Below are positions 1-8,137 of a stretch of DNA of 25,872 nt, piece after piece. Every line of letters starts with the position of its first letter. The first letter of the stretch is position 1. The stretch spans positions 1-25,872 of the forward strand of contig CAZVNP010000049.1 of assembly GCA_964628285.1 (NCBI GenBank), given 5' to 3'. Below the pieces are notes generated by a model, which made no database searches, was not told the DNA's origin, and saw only the letters and a list, made by a program, of their open reading frames with translations. The stretch is from JAPLDP01 sp964628285. Lineage in GTDB: Bacteria > Bacteroidota > Bacteroidia > Bacteroidales > JAGONC01. A program made the translations under genes and the position numbers.

Positions 1-121
1 CATAAGCTCTGTCTGCCAGTAAGTTACCGGTTGGATCGTAGCGGTTATTGAAATATATAAAATCCTGAGATAAGATTCTGTTACAAAATATACAAAGTAA
101 ACATAAGATAATAAATCTCAT
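1..121 (-). CDS. Secreted protein, N-terminal fragment (runs off the left edge)
   Basis: Reading the minus strand from an ATG at 121 gives 40 open codons to the window edge. The first ~18 residues (MRFIILCLLCIFCNRILS) are a typical signal peptide, followed by QDFIYFNNRYDPTGNLLADRAY. The gene lies 51 bases downstream of the protease stop codon on the same strand, so the two are probably co-transcribed. The start of the mature part (a Q-x-x-Y-FNN-RYD type opening) resembles large T9SS-exported proteins of Bacteroidetes, but too little is visible to name a family. The start is chosen because it is the only in-frame ATG directly preceding a hydrophobic leader. Confidence 0.6.
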   Translation of the reverse strand, partial: MRFIILCLLCIFCNRILSQDFIYFNNRYDPTGNLLADRAY

Positions 122-172
122 CTCAATTGTTTTTATAAATTAATAATGGTATAAATATTAAAATATATTATT

Positions 173-3100
173 TTAATGAATAATTGACAATTTTTTAGTT
201 TCAACAGATTTATCATCAATTACTAAACGGTAAAAATATGTACCACTTTTCAAATCTTTCAATGATATCACAAGGTAGTCATGTGTATCATTTAAAATCA
301 TGGTTTTAACTAACTGCCCCTCTGAATTATACATAAGGATTTGTCCCTTCCTGGGGGTTCCTTTTAGTTGATATTCAATGATTACGTAATCACTCGCCGG
401 ATTTGGATATAATTTGAATAAATTTTTTTCATATTTCTTTCGTTCAGGTTTTATCCGAACCATTGATGATTTGTTTTCTAAATCAGGTAAGATATAGGGT
501 TCGCTGTATTTCAGAGTATCGGTTATCTGGAGAATATTTCTGATATAAGCATTTACTCTTCCTTTTGAATTGTCTAAAATATTGTATAATGTCTCTTTTT
601 GAATTGAATCAATTTCCATAACAGTTTTTCCCTGATGTTTAATCTGAATCAACAGATTAAATAAGTCCATATATTCCTGATATTCTGTCACCTGATCAAA
701 ATTCAGGTCAAATGAAGTTGGAATTTCATTTAAGGTATATCTTGTACTGGAAGTGTCATTATTCATTAAATATCCAAATGCAAGATCGTATTTTGCCCAT
801 AATTGGTTTTCCTGATCCAGGATTTGGATAATACTGTCAACATTTGAAAATGTTAAGGTATCATTTAGCCAATACCTGATGATATTATTAAGTGCCTGGC
901 TTCTTTCTGATTTATAAAAGGTAAGCTTTGATTCAAGTGATTCTTTAGCTCCGGTAATAAATAACCCTTCATTAATATCATAAAGCTGTTCCTCATCAAG
1001 TTGATCGACTCTGTTATCGACTGCATTCATAACATGATCAGATTTAGCTGCCTGAGGATTAGCTGATAAGATATCGGTTACCATGGCTGAAGGAATGACA
1101 TCTTCTTTTTCGACAGTGCTTACCATTACAGTATCGGAGAGATATGGTGAAGCCTCCATCAACTGGTTATAAATTTCAACTGCATCATCAGGCCAGCTTG
1201 TTTCTATTTCTGAAATCATTCCCTGAGTATCGCCACTATCCACAAGCAAACTAAGCAAATTCTGTGTTGAATCGGCCTTTTGTCCTGCAACCAGCATTCT
1301 TGACTCTTCCTCTTGTTTTGATCCGCCGGAACCGGGATTTGACGGGCAACTTTGATCTTTTTTATATTTTAACCCCCATTGATTCATAGCAGTGTCTACA
1401 GAAGCAGAACGATTTGTGGGTATTATCTTAGGACCTACTGTAAGCGAATGATGCCAATATCTAATATTATTAGGACTTTCATTATAATAATTACCCTCTT
1501 CTTCTGTAGGCTCTTCTGTAAAAGTATCTCCCGCAGGGGCTGTGGTACTTTGAGCGTTGGATCCCTGATCTTTTTTTATACCAATTTCAGATCCTGAATT
1601 CAGAGAAGTAACTGCAATATCGAAGGTACATGCAGTATAATCATTACATCTTATTTGAAGTCCGCAATCACCTGAGACATCCCTATTTTGATTTTGTGCA
1701 AGGGTACCATAAGTTAAGCTGTGAAAATAATTATTATAGATGATATTGTTTTCAGTCCCCGAATTATTAACGACTAAACCAACACTAATGCCTCCCGGAC
1801 TAAAGATACATTCAAAACTGTTTTCTTCAACCTGATAGCCGTTACAACGATCCAGATACAATCCTCCCAAGACCTCTTCGTAAATATTTGCCTCCGGATA
1901 GGGTTGCACCTTAAATATATTTTCGGTAATACCGGCATAATCAATGGCACCTAAATAAATTCCCGTTTTGTTCCCGCTAAAAAGAGAATGACTGATGGTA
2001 CAGGTACGTGTCGGACCTGCTCCGCAAGCTCTTATGCCATAATATAATCCCTGTAAGGTGTCCTGTCTGTAATTTGGGCAGGGAGCAATAGTAGTATCAC
2101 AAATCCAATCCATTGAAAATTGTGAATTAAAGCTTGAAATTCCGATACCTCTTTCCTCCAAAGGACATTCACTATTTAACCGGGTATTTTTAAATGAACA
2201 TCCTCTGAAATCCACCCCGACAACACCGGTCAACTGTACAAAGCTATCAAATTTTGAGCTGTCGTTCAAGACTCTTGTTGTTGTAAATGAACATTTCGTA
2301 AATGAACTCATGTTTTGATACCTGTAATCCTCAAATTGAACGGCAATCACATTGTTTTTGAAGATCGCTTCATTTCCTATCACAATCCCGCCACCATCTG
2401 CCGGAAGAGTAATTGAGTTATCTGTCCGGATACCGATGCGTGCATTTTCGATGATCCCATTGTTTATAACGCTTATCATGCCCTGATTCAGAGGATTCTG
2501 TGACATTCCGGGATTTCCCCACACTTCAATGCCCCACCAAAGTTGACGAAAATGTGCGGTCAGATGTCCTCCGTCAATTATTAGTTGAGCTCCTTGTTCA
2601 ACTACGATGATGGCATCTTTCATTAATCCAACATAAGACTTAATGGTTAATTTTCCTCCGGAATAAATATGAATATAATTCCTAACACACATAGTATCTG
2701 TCCATGTTATATCCTGGCCGTCATAGATATTGTAATTACCGATGCTACTGTCAGCTTTCATTACCGCTTTATAGGCGTTGATACGACCTGTTCCGGTTTG
2801 GCTTTGGCCGTTGCTTTCGTACATCTCAGCGTCGACGATCGGATCAGTGGTGCTTTGAAGAATATCCTGTACCTGTGCCGGATTCAGGAAAGGATTTTTA
2901 GATTTAATCAATCCACATAGGCCGGCAACAATCGGGGCGGAAAAGGAAGTCCCTCCATTTCCTCCGTAAAAAGGGAATTTATTGACCACAATAGTATCAT
3001 GTATAGTATCATACATTAAAGTCGGTTTAAGGCCCATCATTTCATGACCGGGCGCACATATATCAACCTCAGGGTAATAGGAAAATGTCCTGTTTAACCA

Positions 3101-4222
3101 TTTAGCCTGTGCAGAGTCGTAAACATGATACGAAAGGCTGTCATTTCTTTCGGTTCCTGAAACGACAATTATCCTCGAATCATAAGTTGGAGAAAACGGA
3201 AATGTCGGACTAAAATGAACAAAATCATATGGAACACTATCACAATTGATCCAAAGTTTTCCTTGAATTCCATTAAAATAGCAACCTGTGCAAAATCCAT
3301 TTCCAGCCGCAGAAACTATTGTTGTTCCGTTATCGAGTATTTCTTTTACAATACTTTCTTCATATCCTGTCGGATCCGGATTACACCCGCCAAACATCGA
3401 TAAACTAATAATATCAGCATGCATAACATCTGAGGCATGTAAGGCTTTAGATAAAAGAATTAAAGAAGATCCACCTTGATAACCAATAATTTTAGTTTTA
3501 TATCCAATGGAACAATGATGAGCTAATGGTGGTACAGTCATATTGGAGTCAGTTGTTTGTGCAGATGCAAAACCTGCAACGGTAGTACCATGCCAGGCAA
3601 TCCATTGAAAAGCACTTTCAGGGTCAAAATATACATTGGTCAGGGGATCATGATCATATAACATCTGTGTTTTTAAATCGGGATGAGTTGGATCAAACCA
3701 AGTATCAATTATGGCAATGATAATTTTATCATCTCCTCGCGTAATATCCCACGCACTATCAGCCTTAATTTTATGAAGAAACCACATCGTTCGTTGTATT
3801 ACGCTATCGGGATTCCGCCACATATTATCTTTTGGATTGTATAAAACTTCTCCAACACGGCTTCGATATGGTTTAATTAACATTTCAGGTATGCTGTCGC
3901 GAATATCATTAATCAGGCAGGTGTCATTCCCGGTAAATCGTAACTCATAAATTTTGAGCAATGATTCCCGTTTTGCAAATGGCAAAGCTTGTTTAAATGA
4001 GTACACACCGTATCGATCAAAAACCCGGTTAACATTGTTTTGATCGGTTCTTGATTCGCCATCCGGTTTTAAATTATCACTAATCGTAACCCATAGAATT
4101 CCGTGTTCATATTCGGATTGCGCAAATGATATCTTAAAAGAAAAAGTGACAGCCATTAAACATAATAAAATAATGGATTTTTTTGTCACGATAAGTCTCA
4201 AAAGTTTTGTTAGGATTTTCAT
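173..4222 (-). CDS. T9SS-exported subtilisin-like (S8) serine protease with beta-helix region
   Basis: Probable secreted serine endopeptidase of 1349 residues. A signal peptide covers about residues 1-34 (hydrophobic run, then SFAQ). The S8 catalytic triad is visible: Asp173 in IIAIIDTWFDPTHPDL, His211 in WHGTTVAGFA, Ser426 in GGTSFSAPIVAG; the oxyanion-hole Asn308 sits in SAAGNG. Residues ~505-900 contain many short beta/Asn-rich repeats (for example GNEAIFKNN, NNYFHSLTYG) typical of right-handed parallel beta-helix folds. Residues ~960-1250 are more helical and acidic. The C-terminus (~1263-1349: LYPNPASDYVIIEY ... GTYFYRLVI ... KKLSIIH) is a T9SS type A sorting domain, so the mature protein should be carried across the outer membrane and attached to or released from the surface. 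The gene is AT-rich compared with the genes beyond 4.9 kb. Substrate unknown. Confidence 0.9.
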   Translation of the reverse strand: MKILTKLLRLIVTKKSIILLCLMAVTFSFKISFAQSEYEHGILWVTISDNLKPDGESRTDQNNVNRVFDRYGVYSFKQALPFAKRESLLKIYELRFTGNDTCLINDIRDSIPEMLIKPYRSRVGEVLYNPKDNMWRNPDSVIQRTMWFLHKIKADSAWDITRGDDKIIIAIIDTWFDPTHPDLKTQMLYDHDPLTNVYFDPESAFQWIAWHGTTVAGFASAQTTDSNMTVPPLAHHCSIGYKTKIIGYQGGSSLILLSKALHASDVMHADIISLSMFGGCNPDPTGYEESIVKEILDNGTTIVSAAGNGFCTGCYFNGIQGKLWINCDSVPYDFVHFSPTFPFSPTYDSRIIVVSGTERNDSLSYHVYDSAQAKWLNRTFSYYPEVDICAPGHEMMGLKPTLMYDTIHDTIVVNKFPFYGGNGGTSFSAPIVAGLCGLIKSKNPFLNPAQVQDILQSTTDPIVDAEMYESNGQSQTGTGRINAYKAVMKADSSIGNYNIYDGQDITWTDTMCVRNYIHIYSGGKLTIKSYVGLMKDAIIVVEQGAQLIIDGGHLTAHFRQLWWGIEVWGNPGMSQNPLNQGMISVINNGIIENARIGIRTDNSITLPADGGGIVIGNEAIFKNNVIAVQFEDYRYQNMSSFTKCSFTTTRVLNDSSKFDSFVQLTGVVGVDFRGCSFKNTRLNSECPLEERGIGISSFNSQFSMDWICDTTIAPCPNYRQDTLQGLYYGIRACGAGPTRTCTISHSLFSGNKTGIYLGAIDYAGITENIFKVQPYPEANIYEEVLGGLYLDRCNGYQVEENSFECIFSPGGISVGLVVNNSGTENNIIYNNYFHSLTYGTLAQNQNRDVSGDCGLQIRCNDYTACTFDIAVTSLNSGSEIGIKKDQGSNAQSTTAPAGDTFTEEPTEEEGNYYNESPNNIRYWHHSLTVGPKIIPTNRSASVDTAMNQWGLKYKKDQSCPSNPGSGGSKQEEESRMLVAGQKADSTQNLLSLLVDSGDTQGMISEIETSWPDDAVEIYNQLMEASPYLSDTVMVSTVEKEDVIPSAMVTDILSANPQAAKSDHVMNAVDNRVDQLDEEQLYDINEGLFITGAKESLESKLTFYKSERSQALNNIIRYWLNDTLTFSNVDSIIQILDQENQLWAKYDLAFGYLMNNDTSSTRYTLNEIPTSFDLNFDQVTEYQEYMDLFNLLIQIKHQGKTVMEIDSIQKETLYNILDNSKGRVNAYIRNILQITDTLKYSEPYILPDLENKSSMVRIKPERKKYEKNLFKLYPNPASDYVIIEYQLKGTPRKGQILMYNSEGQLVKTMILNDTHDYLVISLKDLKSGTYFYRLVIDDKSVETKKLSIIH

Positions 4223-4245
4223 GGCTGCTGGAATTAGGAGTGAGA

Positions 4246-4253
4246 CAAAAGTG
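4246..4253 (-). promoter_or_regulatory. Possible Bacteroidetes -7 element for the S8 protease
   Basis: On the minus strand this reads CACTTTTG, one mismatch from TAnnTTTG, 23 bases upstream of the protease start codon. No convincing -33 box was found. Weak call. The rest of the intergenic stretch 4254-4560 is AT-rich, and I see no other gene or RNA in it. Confidence 0.3.
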
Positions 4254-4563
4254 GATTATTTAATGAAAAATAAATAAATGATTATGAATCACTACTTTAA
4301 TTAATCAACTACTGAAAAGCAAAGAACAAAAAGAATTTATTTAAATTAACATTGTTTAATCCATAATATTCTAAAAGGTAATATGGATTTATTGTAAAAT
4401 TTTATCGATTGTTAATAACTTTTTGGATTACGCCATGTACCTGACATTTTACAAGTTTTATCTAATAATGAATGAGATAAGTTTAAGTCATTTAACTGTC
4501 AGACCTGTTCATTATCCGTTAAAAACTCAATCATCTTTTTTCCATTCTTGACACGGGCTTTTG

Positions 4564-4571
4564 TAACTTTG
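4564..4571 (+). promoter_or_regulatory. Bacteroidetes-type -7 element (TAACTTTG) for the 75-aa gene
   Basis: TAACTTTG is an exact match to TAnnTTTG, the -7 element of Bacteroidetes primary sigma promoters. It lies 45 bases before the start codon of the small gene at 4617. A TTGAC lies 13 bases upstream, closer than the usual spacing, and a T-rich stretch lies about 20 bases upstream, so the -33 box is uncertain. Confidence 0.45.
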
Positions 4572-4616
4572 TCTTAATGGCATGGCATCAGGAGAATATA
4601 TTGATTCATTAAAAAA

Positions 4617-4844
4617 ATGGAAATGAAAAAGGATAAAATCTTTTATTATTTGACCATTGAAGATATACAGGACGTTGCCAACGAACAATTAGGAAGGGAC
4701 TTATCTCCAAATGAGATTGAACAAATAAAAGATAAAATTGCTGAAAAAGTTAATTGGTATGATGCAATTGCATATACTATAATGGAAAATATAACACCCG
4801 GGGTTGTATCAAAATCTGATTTAACCATAGAGGTGTCGGAGTAA
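4617..4844 (+). CDS. Small uncharacterised acidic protein, 75 aa
   Basis: I do not recognise a function. The 75-residue product has no signal peptide or membrane segment. It reads as an all-helical small protein (LTIEDIQDVANEQLGRDLSPNEIEQIKDKIAEKVNWYDAIAYTIMENI). The pattern 'two helices, then W-Y/F-D/E-A-I' resembles small stand-alone proteins seen as hypotheticals in many bacteria. An ATG two codons downstream (4623) could equally be the start. A good -7 promoter element lies upstream and an imperfect hairpin follows directly, so it is probably a single-gene transcript. It shares the AT-rich composition of the protease to its left. Confidence 0.6.
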   Translation: MEMKKDKIFYYLTIEDIQDVANEQLGRDLSPNEIEQIKDKIAEKVNWYDAIAYTIMENITPGVVSKSDLTIEVSE

Positions 4845-4850
4845 TACAGC

Positions 4851-4915
4851 GAACTCTGAGAAATAAAGAATCGATTTTTTTATTCTCTGCGTTCTTTGCG
4901 CCCTCTGTGGTTAAA
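4851..4915. repeat. Degenerate copy of the dispersed CTCTGTGG-type inverted repeat (element A)
   Basis: The right part (ATTCTCTGCG, GTTCTTTGCG, CCCTCTGTGG, TTAAAC) is one arm of the same repeat family found complete at 15.0-15.5, 18.8 and 20.8 kb, with a 9-10 bp period. The left part (GAACTCTGAGAAATAAAGAA from 4851) pairs imperfectly with it to form a hairpin ending at about 4894, with a T-run in the middle. Placed 7 bases after the small gene's stop codon, it could also serve as a transcription terminator. The outer half of the left arm is missing, so this looks like a decayed copy. Confidence 0.6.
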
Positions 4916-4959
4916 CAAAAAACATCAATTCCGATACAACCTCGCCGGGGGGTGAGGCC

Positions 4960-5772
4960 ATGCTGACATTCCCTAACTGTAAAATCAACCTCGGCCTGTG
5001 GGTCACAGGCCTGCGCGATGACGGCTACCACGACATCGAAACGGTCTTTTACCCCGTACCGCTGACCGACATCCTTGAGATCATCGTTGCGCCGGATCAC
5101 CAGGATCATTTCAGCATGACCGGCCTGGAGGTCCCGGGCGATACCGGCGATAACCTCTGTATCAGAGCGTACCGCATACTGGCTGCCGACCATACTCTCG
5201 CCCCCGTCCACATCCATCTCCACAAGGTCATCCCTGCCGGTGCGGGCCTCGGCGGCGGCTCCTCCGACGGCGTCCACACCCTGATGCTTCTCGGCCGCCT
5301 TTTTGACCTGCGGCTGTCATCAGAAGCGTTACAAGATTACGCTGCCCGCCTGGGCAGCGACTGCCCTTTTTTCCTTCGGGATAAGCCGGCCTATGCATGG
5401 GAGCGTGGTGACAAGATCGAGGTGTGCGACGTTGACCTGTCCGGCCATCCCATTATGATCGTCGTGCCACCTGTCCACATCTCCACAGCCGAAGCTTATG
5501 GCATGATCGGGCCTGAAAAAAGAGATTGTGTCTTGAAAGACCTCCTCACCCGTCCGTTGCCGGAATGGAAGGGGACTGTCACCAATGATTTTGAAGGACC
5601 GCTGACGACCCGCTTTCCCGAAATAGGCCGCATCAGGGACAGGTTCTATGAGGCCGGCGCCATCTACGCCTCGATGACCGGCAGCGGCTCGGCGGTGTAC
5701 GGCCTGTTTCCGAAAGATACAACACCGGAGATCATCTTTCCTGACGCCTTTCAGTGGCTTGGGACTTTATAA
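4960..5772 (+). CDS. ispE: 4-diphosphocytidyl-2-C-methyl-D-erythritol kinase
   Basis: Cytoplasmic GHMP-family kinase that phosphorylates CDP-methylerythritol with ATP in the non-mevalonate (MEP) isoprenoid pathway. The 270-residue length is normal for the family. Visible motifs: KINLGL at 8-13 (Lys8), GYH (His24) for CDP-ME binding, the glycine-rich ATP loop PAGAGLGGGSSD at 92-103, LGSDCPFF with catalytic Asp134, and the third GHMP motif TGSGSAVYGLF at 240-250. The ATG at 4960 puts the KIN motif at the expected distance from the N-terminus. It converges tail-to-tail with the LptF/G-like gene, with only 7 bases between stop codons. This gene marks the change from AT-rich to GC-richer sequence. 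Confidence 0.95.
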   Translation: MLTFPNCKINLGLWVTGLRDDGYHDIETVFYPVPLTDILEIIVAPDHQDHFSMTGLEVPGDTGDNLCIRAYRILAADHTLAPVHIHLHKVIPAGAGLGGGSSDGVHTLMLLGRLFDLRLSSEALQDYAARLGSDCPFFLRDKPAYAWERGDKIEVCDVDLSGHPIMIVVPPVHISTAEAYGMIGPEKRDCVLKDLLTRPLPEWKGTVTNDFEGPLTTRFPEIGRIRDRFYEAGAIYASMTGSGSAVYGLFPKDTTPEIIFPDAFQWLGTL

Positions 5773-5779
5773 AAGACCG

Positions 5780-6856
5780 TCACTTGGGTGCGTATTTGAC
5801 AAGGAAAATGGCCACCACCCCGAAGATGAAATTGGGTATCCACGCGGCCATGAACGGCGACAGGTTGCCGTAAGTGGCGTAAACGGTGGAGATCTGCATG
5901 AAGAGGATGTAAGAGAAAGTGATAGTGATGCCGATGCCCAGGTGCATGCCTATGCCGCCGCGTATCTTGCGGCTCGACAGGGCGAAGCCGATGAACGTCA
6001 GGATGATGGTGGCAAAAGGGTTGGCGATGCGCTTCTGCTGCGCTACAATGTATTCGATGACCTTACGTGTGCCCTTCATCTTCTCGTCCCTGACGAAACG
6101 GTTCAGGTCGAAGAAATTCATCGTGATGACATCCTCCACCTTGAGGGTGAAATCCTCGGGCTTTAAATTAAGTGCCATGTTCTTTACCCTGCCCCTGTCG
6201 ATGATGTCGTTCATGCCGTTGAGGGTCCTCTCGGCATAGTTGTAAACGTTCCATGTGTTGGTGAGGCTGTCCCAGACACACTTGTCGGAGGTCAGCTTGT
6301 AATAGAGCCCTTTCTTGTTTATTTTCTCAAGCGAAAATTTATACCCTGTCTGATTCTGGGTGTTGAAGCTTTCGACATAGATGTAAGTCTGCGGGTCGAG
6401 CTGCATGTGTATATTGATGTCCCTGGTGCTGCGCGGGTCGTTGATGTATCTTTTCTCGAACTCGACCAGCTTCCGGTTGGTGTGTGGTATGACAAAGTTG
6501 GCCAGCATGAACGACATGACGGCCAGGAAGACAGATGAGATGAGGTAGGGCCGCATGAGGCGCCGGTAGCTGATGCCGCTGCTGAGGATGGCGACGATCT
6601 CGGAGTTGGCGGCCATCTTGGAGGTGAAAAAGATGACCGAGATAAAGGTGAAGAGGTAGACGAAGAGGTTGATGAAATAGGGGATGAAGTTGAAATAGTA
6701 GGTGAAGATGATCTCTTTGAGGGGCGCCGCTTTTCTGATGAAATCGTCGATCTTCTCGGAGAAGTCGAACACCACGACGATGACGATGAGCAGGGCGATG
6801 GCGTAGAAGAAGGTGCCGAGGAATTTTTTGATGATATAATAATCGATACGTTTCAT
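5780..6856 (-). CDS. LptF/LptG family lipopolysaccharide-export permease (YjgP/YjgQ)
   Basis: Inner-membrane subunit of the LptB2FG transporter that extracts lipopolysaccharide and passes it to the Lpt bridge. The 358-residue product has the family pattern: N-terminal MKRIDYYIIKKFLGTFFYAI leading into a first membrane segment, more membrane segments at ~50-80 and ~100-125 (ending VIPHTNRKLVEFEKRY), a long periplasmic beta-jellyroll domain (~130-270), and a C-terminal block of membrane segments starting IANPFATIILTFIGFALSS. The IANPFA motif is characteristic. LptF and LptG are hard to separate by eye, so no symbol is given. It is 10 bases downstream of tgt on the same strand and probably in one operon with it, as is common in Bacteroidetes. 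Confidence 0.9.
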   Translation of the reverse strand: MKRIDYYIIKKFLGTFFYAIALLIVIVVVFDFSEKIDDFIRKAAPLKEIIFTYYFNFIPYFINLFVYLFTFISVIFFTSKMAANSEIVAILSSGISYRRLMRPYLISSVFLAVMSFMLANFVIPHTNRKLVEFEKRYINDPRSTRDINIHMQLDPQTYIYVESFNTQNQTGYKFSLEKINKKGLYYKLTSDKCVWDSLTNTWNVYNYAERTLNGMNDIIDRGRVKNMALNLKPEDFTLKVEDVITMNFFDLNRFVRDEKMKGTRKVIEYIVAQQKRIANPFATIILTFIGFALSSRKIRGGIGMHLGIGITITFSYILFMQISTVYATYGNLSPFMAAWIPNFIFGVVAIFLVKYAPK

Positions 6857-6866
6857 TAACAGGTCG

Positions 6867-7997
6867 TTATATTCTTTCCTGCAACGGCCCTGTCATGGTT
6901 GTCTTCCATTCGCCGAAGGTGCCGTCGATGATCTGTGCCCGGGCCTCACGCATGAGCCACATGTAAAAGGCCAGGTTGTGGAGGGTGGCGATCATGGGGC
7001 CGAGCATCTCACCGGCCACGAAAAGGTGGCGCAGGAAAGCTTTGGAATAGTCCTTATCAACAAAACAGTAGCCCTCCTCATCCACTGGCGAGAAGTCGTT
7101 CTTCCACTTCCCGTTGCGTAGGTTGATGATGCCATTCTTAGTGAAAAGCCATCCGTTACGGCCATTGCGTGTGGGCATGACACAGTCGAACAGGTCTATG
7201 CCCAGGGCGATGGTCTCGAGGATGTTGGCCGGCGAGCCCACACCCATCAGATAACGTGGTTTTGACTCCGGCAGTATGGAGCACACCAGTTCGGTGATGC
7301 CGTACATCTCCTCGGCGGGCTCACCTACCGACAAACCGCCGATGGCATTGCCGGGAGCATCCATTGCGGCGGCGGTCTCGGCCGACTGGCCGCGCAGGTC
7401 AGGGTAAGTGCTGCCCTGGACGATGGGGAAGAGATCCTGCCGGTAGCCGTACTTCGGCGGTGTAGCGGCGAAACGCGACATGCAGCGCCGCAGCCAGCGG
7501 TGGGTGCGCTGCATGGACTGCGAGGCGTAGTCATAGTCGCAGGGGTAAGGCGTGCACTCATCGAGGGCCATGATGATGTCGCTGCCGATGGCGCGCTGGA
7601 TGTCGATGACATTCTCGGGTGTGAAGGTATGAAGGGAGCCGTCGATGTGGGAGTGGAACAGGATGCCTTCTTCCTTCACCTTGCGTCGCGACGCCAGTGA
7701 GAAGACCTGGTAGCCGCCGCTGTCGGTGAGGATGGTCCTGTCCCAGCCGTTGAAGCGGTGCAGGCCGCCGGCAGCCTCGATGACAGCCGTGCCGGGCCGC
7801 AGGTAGAGATGATAGGTGTTGCCGAGGATGATCCCGGCACCGATGTCATCCCTTATCTCACGCAGATGGGCCGCCTTCACCATCCCCACCGTGCCGATGG
7901 GCATGAAAGCCGGCGTCGGGAAGTGGCCGTGGTCAGTGACGATCTCACCCGCACGTGCTTTTGTGTTTTTATCGGTATGTTGAAGGTTGAAAATCAT
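6867..7997 (-). CDS. tgt: Queuine/preQ1 tRNA-guanine transglycosylase
   Basis: Exchanges guanine at the wobble position of GUN-anticodon tRNAs for the queuosine precursor preQ1 (bacterial type). The 376-residue length is typical. Visible: TDSGGYQVFSL with Asp92, ALDECTP with Asp146, GGLSVGE at 220-226, and FDCVMPTRNGRNG with the expected nucleophile Asp271. The zinc site is unusual: where the E. coli type has C-x-C-x2-C, this protein reads EGYCFVD (308-314), keeping a single Cys311; the distal His340 (ATLHNL) is retained. I recall similar substitutions in other Bacteroidetes homologues, so this is probably a lineage trait rather than damage. It is the first gene of a two-gene unit with the LptF/G-like permease and is divergent from the glycosyltransferase. 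Confidence 0.95.
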   Translation of the reverse strand: MIFNLQHTDKNTKARAGEIVTDHGHFPTPAFMPIGTVGMVKAAHLREIRDDIGAGIILGNTYHLYLRPGTAVIEAAGGLHRFNGWDRTILTDSGGYQVFSLASRRKVKEEGILFHSHIDGSLHTFTPENVIDIQRAIGSDIIMALDECTPYPCDYDYASQSMQRTHRWLRRCMSRFAATPPKYGYRQDLFPIVQGSTYPDLRGQSAETAAAMDAPGNAIGGLSVGEPAEEMYGITELVCSILPESKPRYLMGVGSPANILETIALGIDLFDCVMPTRNGRNGWLFTKNGIINLRNGKWKNDFSPVDEEGYCFVDKDYSKAFLRHLFVAGEMLGPMIATLHNLAFYMWLMREARAQIIDGTFGEWKTTMTGPLQERI

Positions 7998-8079
7998 CGT
8001 CCCTGCCGGATTACAGGATCATCTGACATGACCCGGAAGAGAATTTTTACGGACAAAACGATGTTATTAAAATTTCCTT

Positions 8080-8087
8080 CAAAGGTA
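8080..8087 (-). promoter_or_regulatory. -7 promoter element (TACCTTTG) for tgt
   Basis: The minus strand reads TACCTTTG, an exact TAnnTTTG match, about 80 bases upstream of the tgt start codon, inside the 140-base divergent intergenic region. A TTG lies 12 bases upstream, closer than usual, so the -33 box is uncertain. Confidence 0.4.
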
Positions 8088-8109
8088 TGTTTTATTAGAC
8101 AAGAATAAA

Positions 8110-8117
8110 TATTTTTG
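8110..8117 (+). promoter_or_regulatory. -7 promoter element (TATTTTTG) for the glycosyltransferase-sigma factor pair
   Basis: TATTTTTG matches TAnnTTTG exactly and lies 20 bases before the glycosyltransferase ATG. It is 22 bases from the oppositely oriented tgt element, so the two promoters are nearly back to back and may compete or be co-controlled. Confidence 0.45.
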
Positions 8118-8137
8118 TCATCATAACATACGGGTGT

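Noticed and set aside
4777..5277. Minus-strand frame of 166 codons overlapping ispE
   Set aside because: It covers the ispE N-terminal motifs on the other strand and part of repeat element A; no family features.
7998..8137. preQ1 riboswitch upstream of tgt
   Set aside because: The leader shows two promoter-like elements but no recognisable preQ1 aptamer (no compact hairpin followed by an A-rich pseudoknot tail near the start codon).
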